From positions 1 to 8,392 of the forward strand of contig JACRDV010000156.1 in NCBI GenBank assembly GCA_024860865.1: a DNA stretch of 8,392 nucleotides, given 5' to 3'. A program made the translations under genes and the position numbers. The notes beneath the pieces are model-generated. The model did not search any database and was not told the origin of the DNA. It saw only the letters and a list, made by a program, of their open reading frames with translations. This DNA comes from JACRDV01 sp024860865 [NCBI: Methanobacteriota archaeon]. Its GTDB lineage: Archaea; JACRDV01. Numbering within the stretch: the first letter of the stretch is position 1; each line of letters begins with the position of its first letter. This document shows positions 5,891-8,392 of this stretch, piece after piece.

Positions 5891-6604
5891 ATGCCAGAAC
5901 AAGTAGATCCTTTAACTATAATGGAAGAGGACCTCAAGAGGGCTCTGAAAAAAGCTCCAGATCAAAGGCAGTGGGCGATGGTGATTGATCTCAAAAAATG
6001 TGTTGGATGCCACGCGTGTACTATCTCTTGTATAGCTGAGAATGTTCTGCCGCCAAATGTGATTTATAGAGTTGTCTTTGAAGAGGAGTCAGGAGAGTTT
6101 CCTAACACTAAAAGGAAGTTTATCCCCCGCCCATGTATGCAGTGTGATAATCCTCCCTGCGTACCAGTATGTCCAGTTAAGGCTACATGGAAAAGAGAGG
6201 ACGCTATAGTAGCAATTGATTACAACAAATGCATTGGCTGCGGTAGATGTGTTAGGGCATGTCCCTACAACGCGAGAAGTTTAGATTATGCAAGATTCTA
6301 CACAGATGGAACTCCCAAAATTGAGGATTACGAAAAGAGGCCTAGTTTTGAGTATAAGAAAAAATGGCCGAGAGTTAAATATGCCCCACCAATGCTGAGC
6401 GCTAGGAAATGTCACTTTTGTATCCATAGAATAGAAAACGGTGTGCTTGGCACATGCACCACAACTTGCATAGGAAGGGCCACTTATTTTGGCGATGCAA
6501 ACGACCCGGACAGCTTAGTTTCCAAGAAATTAAAAACACCAGGTGCTGCAGTTCTTAGACCAGAACTAGGTACAAAACCCAGAGTATACTACCTTGGCCT
6601 GTAG
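5891..6604 (+). CDS. TtrB-like four-[4Fe-4S] electron-transfer subunit
   Basis: The 237-residue iron-sulfur subunit of a molybdopterin reductase passes electrons between the quinol-oxidising membrane subunit and the catalytic subunit. Sixteen cysteines form four clusters: C37/C40/C43/C47, C82/C85/C90/C94, C114/C117/C120/C124, and C174/C177/C189/C193. The order and spacing are those of the PsrB/DmsB/TtrB group. The segments [51 protein letters not shown], the FGDANDPDS stretch and the closing [11 protein letters not shown] most resemble tetrathionate-reductase TtrB, whose length is also close. No signal peptide is present, so it probably crosses the membrane bound to the Tat-bearing partner. 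The start is chosen by GGTGAT at 5880-5885; a second Met at residue 11 is less likely. The TAG stop overlaps the GGAGGT of the next gene, so the two are co-translated. Confidence 0.9.
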   Translation: MPEQVDPLTIMEEDLKRALKKAPDQRQWAMVIDLKKCVGCHACTISCIAENVLPPNVIYRVVFEEESGEFPNTKRKFIPRPCMQCDNPPCVPVCPVKATWKREDAIVAIDYNKCIGCGRCVRACPYNARSLDYARFYTDGTPKIEDYEKRPSFEYKKKWPRVKYAPPMLSARKCHFCIHRIENGVLGTCTTTCIGRATYFGDANDPDSLVSKKLKTPGAAVLRPELGTKPRVYYLGL

Positions 6605-6609
6605 GAGGT
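6604..6609 (+). promoter_or_regulatory. Strong SD of the ttrA-like gene, sharing a base with the ttrB stop
   Basis: GGAGGT begins on the last base of the ttrB-like TAG (6602-6604) and ends six bases before ATG 6616. It fixes the start of the ttrA-like gene, which precedes a Tat signal, and couples the two genes. Confidence 0.75.
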
Positions 6610-6615
6610 TAAAAA

Positions 6616-8392
6616 ATGGTCGAAACGAAAAAATTTGAAAATAGTGAAAATAATTCACAACCCATAACTGATTTCACATTAACTCGTAGAGATTTTATTA
6701 AACTCTCTGCTTTTGCGGCAGGAAGTATAGTTGCTGCTAACTCTTTGGTTACAAGGGCTCAAGCCCAGCAATTAACTCCAGAGGAAGTTTACGAGCTTTC
6801 TAAACCAGAGAACATATTGTACTCTAGTTGCCTGCAGTGTAACACAGGTTGTCCGATTAAAGTAAAAATCCTAGATGGTGTTGTTGCGAAGATAGACGGA
6901 AATCCTTTGAGCCCATGGAATAGATTCCCGCACATGAAGTATACTACGCCTATAAAAGATTTAGCTACTATTGATGCAGGACTTTGTCCAAAGGGCCAGT
7001 CTGGAATACAAACATATTATGATCCTTATAGAATACGTAAGGTTCTGAAGCGCGCCGGCAAGAGAGGTGAGAATAAGTGGGTATCCATTCCCTTTGAGCA
7101 AGCTATTGAAGAAATAGTAATGGGCGGTTTACTTTTTAAAAATGTTCCCGGCGAGGAGAATCGCTACGTAGAAGGGCTCAAAGACGTAATTGTTTTGCGC
7201 GACCCAAAGGTTTCGAAGGAAATGAAATCAGAAATCGATAACATCTGGCATGAAAAGGATGCTGCTAAAAAGAAGGAGTTAGTCAATGCTTTTAAAGAGA
7301 AGTTCAGGTACGAACTTGGCAAGTTAATAGACCCAGAGCATCCGGACTTAGGGCCAAAGAATAATCAGTTTGTATTTATGTGGGGCAGGATGAAGGGAGG
7401 ACGTAGTGATATTGTTAAAAGATTTGTTGCTGGTGCTTGCGGTTCTTACAACTATCATGGTCACACAACAGTGTGCCAAGGTTCTCTCTACTTCACAGGT
7501 AAGGCCATGAGCGAACAGTATCTGTACGATGCTGGGGAAAAGAAGTACAAATGGACTGGAGGCGATAAGTTCTATTTCCAAGCGGATGAGGGTAATGCAG
7601 AATTCATAATATTTGTCGGTGCTGGCTTGTTTGAAGGTAACTATGGGCCTACTAATAGAGCAATGAAAATAATGGAGGGCGTAGAGTCAGGTCGCTTAAA
7701 GTTTGCGATTTTAGACCCAAGATTTTCTAAACTGGCTGCAAAGGCTTGGAAGTGGATTTCGACTAAGGTTGGAACAGATGCTGCTTTTGCTTATGGGATG
7801 ATAAGGTGGATTTTAGAGAACAAAAAGTATGATGAGAATTACTTGAAAAATGCTAACAAAAAGGCAGCTGCAGATGCTAAAGAACCTACTTTTACAAACG
7901 CTGTTTGGCTAGTTAAAATAAAAGATGGAAAACCAGAGAAGTTCCTATATGGATCAGAAATTGGGCTTTCAAAAATAAAGAAAAAGGAAGGTACCGAAGA
8001 AGTGGAAATGGATCCATCAGTAGTTTTGAAAGATGGAAGTCCAGTAGCTGTTGATCCATATGATGAGGTTACAGGAGTCACTGGTGACCTATTTGTGGAC
8101 ACAGAGGTAGGAGGCATTAAAGTAAAGAGCGCTCTTCAGCTTGTCAAAGAGGAAGCTTTTAAGCGAAGTATAAAAGAGTGGGCAGAGCTTTGCGGTGCAA
8201 AGGAAGAAGACATAATAGAGTTAGCCAGAGAATTTACCAACCACGGGAAAAAAGCAGCAGTTGATGTTCATAGAGGAGTATCACAACATACGAACGGCTT
8301 TTATAATGTAGGTTCTTGGTTCCTCTTAAACCTCCTGATAGGTAACTACAGCTGGCTAGGGGGAGTTGTACAGCTCACAACGTATAGTGGTG
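6616..8392 (+). CDS. TtrA-like Tat-exported molybdopterin reductase, 3' end cut
   Basis: This is the catalytic subunit of a DMSO-reductase-family enzyme. 592 codons are visible without a stop; TtrA proteins run to about 1,000. A twin-arginine signal, LTRRDFIKLS (22-31, R24 R25), a hydrophobic stretch and AQA (48-50) predict export and cleavage near residue 50. C72, C75, C79 and C124 would bind the FS0 [4Fe-4S] cluster. C287 in GHTTVCQGS is in the place of the molybdenum-ligating Cys of the PsrA/TtrA/ArrA branch. TtrA-type marks are YVEGLKDVIVLRD (184-196), DLGPKNNQ (244-251), the segment around GMIRWI, GDLFVDTEV, and AAVDVHRGVSQHTNGFYN with LNLLIGNYSWLGG near the edge. Tetrathionate reduction is the best guess; thiosulfate, sulfur, selenate or arsenate cannot be excluded. 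Menaquinol from the mqn genes is the likely electron source, through a membrane subunit not in view. Confidence 0.88.
   Translation, partial: MVETKKFENSENNSQPITDFTLTRRDFIKLSAFAAGSIVAANSLVTRAQAQQLTPEEVYELSKPENILYSSCLQCNTGCPIKVKILDGVVAKIDGNPLSPWNRFPHMKYTTPIKDLATIDAGLCPKGQSGIQTYYDPYRIRKVLKRAGKRGENKWVSIPFEQAIEEIVMGGLLFKNVPGEENRYVEGLKDVIVLRDPKVSKEMKSEIDNIWHEKDAAKKKELVNAFKEKFRYELGKLIDPEHPDLGPKNNQFVFMWGRMKGGRSDIVKRFVAGACGSYNYHGHTTVCQGSLYFTGKAMSEQYLYDAGEKKYKWTGGDKFYFQADEGNAEFIIFVGAGLFEGNYGPTNRAMKIMEGVESGRLKFAILDPRFSKLAAKAWKWISTKVGTDAAFAYGMIRWILENKKYDENYLKNANKKAAADAKEPTFTNAVWLVKIKDGKPEKFLYGSEIGLSKIKKKEGTEEVEMDPSVVLKDGSPVAVDPYDEVTGVTGDLFVDTEVGGIKVKSALQLVKEEAFKRSIKEWAELCGAKEEDIIELAREFTNHGKKAAVDVHRGVSQHTNGFYNVGSWFLLNLLIGNYSWLGGVVQLTTYSG

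Noticed and set aside
7348-8117. Two minus-strand ORFs of 77 and 92 codons (7348-7581, 7839-8117)
   Set aside because: They are antisense to the clearly coding ttrA-like gene, Ser/Thr/Pro-rich, and without family features.
1-8392. CRISPR arrays, tRNA/rRNA genes, insertion sequences, attachment sites
   Set aside because: I saw no regularly spaced repeats, tRNA cloverleaf (such as GTTCGAATC-type arms), transposase or flanking duplications anywhere in the window.

Overview
The window looks archaeal, AT-rich (sample lines I counted were about 32-40% G+C) and anaerobically respiring. Three signs point to archaea: TATA-box-like elements about 26-28 bp ahead of two divergent start codons that have no leader or Shine-Dalgarno (SD) site; GGTGAT/GGAGG-type SD sites on other genes; and menaquinone made by the futalosine (mqn) route next to an RHH-UPF0175 antitoxin of a type common in archaea. 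I cannot name the species. An Archaeoglobi-like or uncultured thermophilic lineage is possible but unproven.

Positions 1-3365 hold menaquinone synthesis genes on the minus strand: mqnA (chorismate dehydratase, cut by the left edge) and a tight ubiE/menG-mqnE pair. A two-gene plus-strand module (917-1477) sits between mqnA and mqnE. It consists of an intact RHH-UPF0175 antitoxin-like gene preceded by a 70-codon ORF that looks like the C-terminal half of a PIN-type toxin, probably a decayed toxin remnant.

Positions 3473-5617 hold a membrane-anchored TlpA/ResA-type thioredoxin (TTG start), an unrecognised histidine-rich polytopic membrane protein, and a divergently transcribed ArsR-family regulator. 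The 77-bp gap between the last two carries two face-to-face leaderless promoters and an imperfect inverted repeat over the regulator's TATA box.

Positions 5618-8392 hold a leader with a 21-bp perfect AT-rich palindrome, then an operon for a molybdopterin reductase of the tetrathionate-reductase (Ttr) type. TtrB-like is a four-cluster ferredoxin subunit. TtrA-like is the Tat-exported catalytic subunit and runs off the right edge. A membrane quinol-oxidising subunit is expected downstream but not visible.

As a working model, the left half makes menaquinone and the right half spends menaquinol on an extracytoplasmic sulfur-oxyanion (or related) reductase. The ArsR-type protein, the His-rich membrane protein and the TlpA-like protein lie between them and may form a redox- or metal-responsive accessory module. 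The most novel items are the His-rich membrane protein with its divergent regulator, and the toxin-remnant/antitoxin module inside the menaquinone genes.
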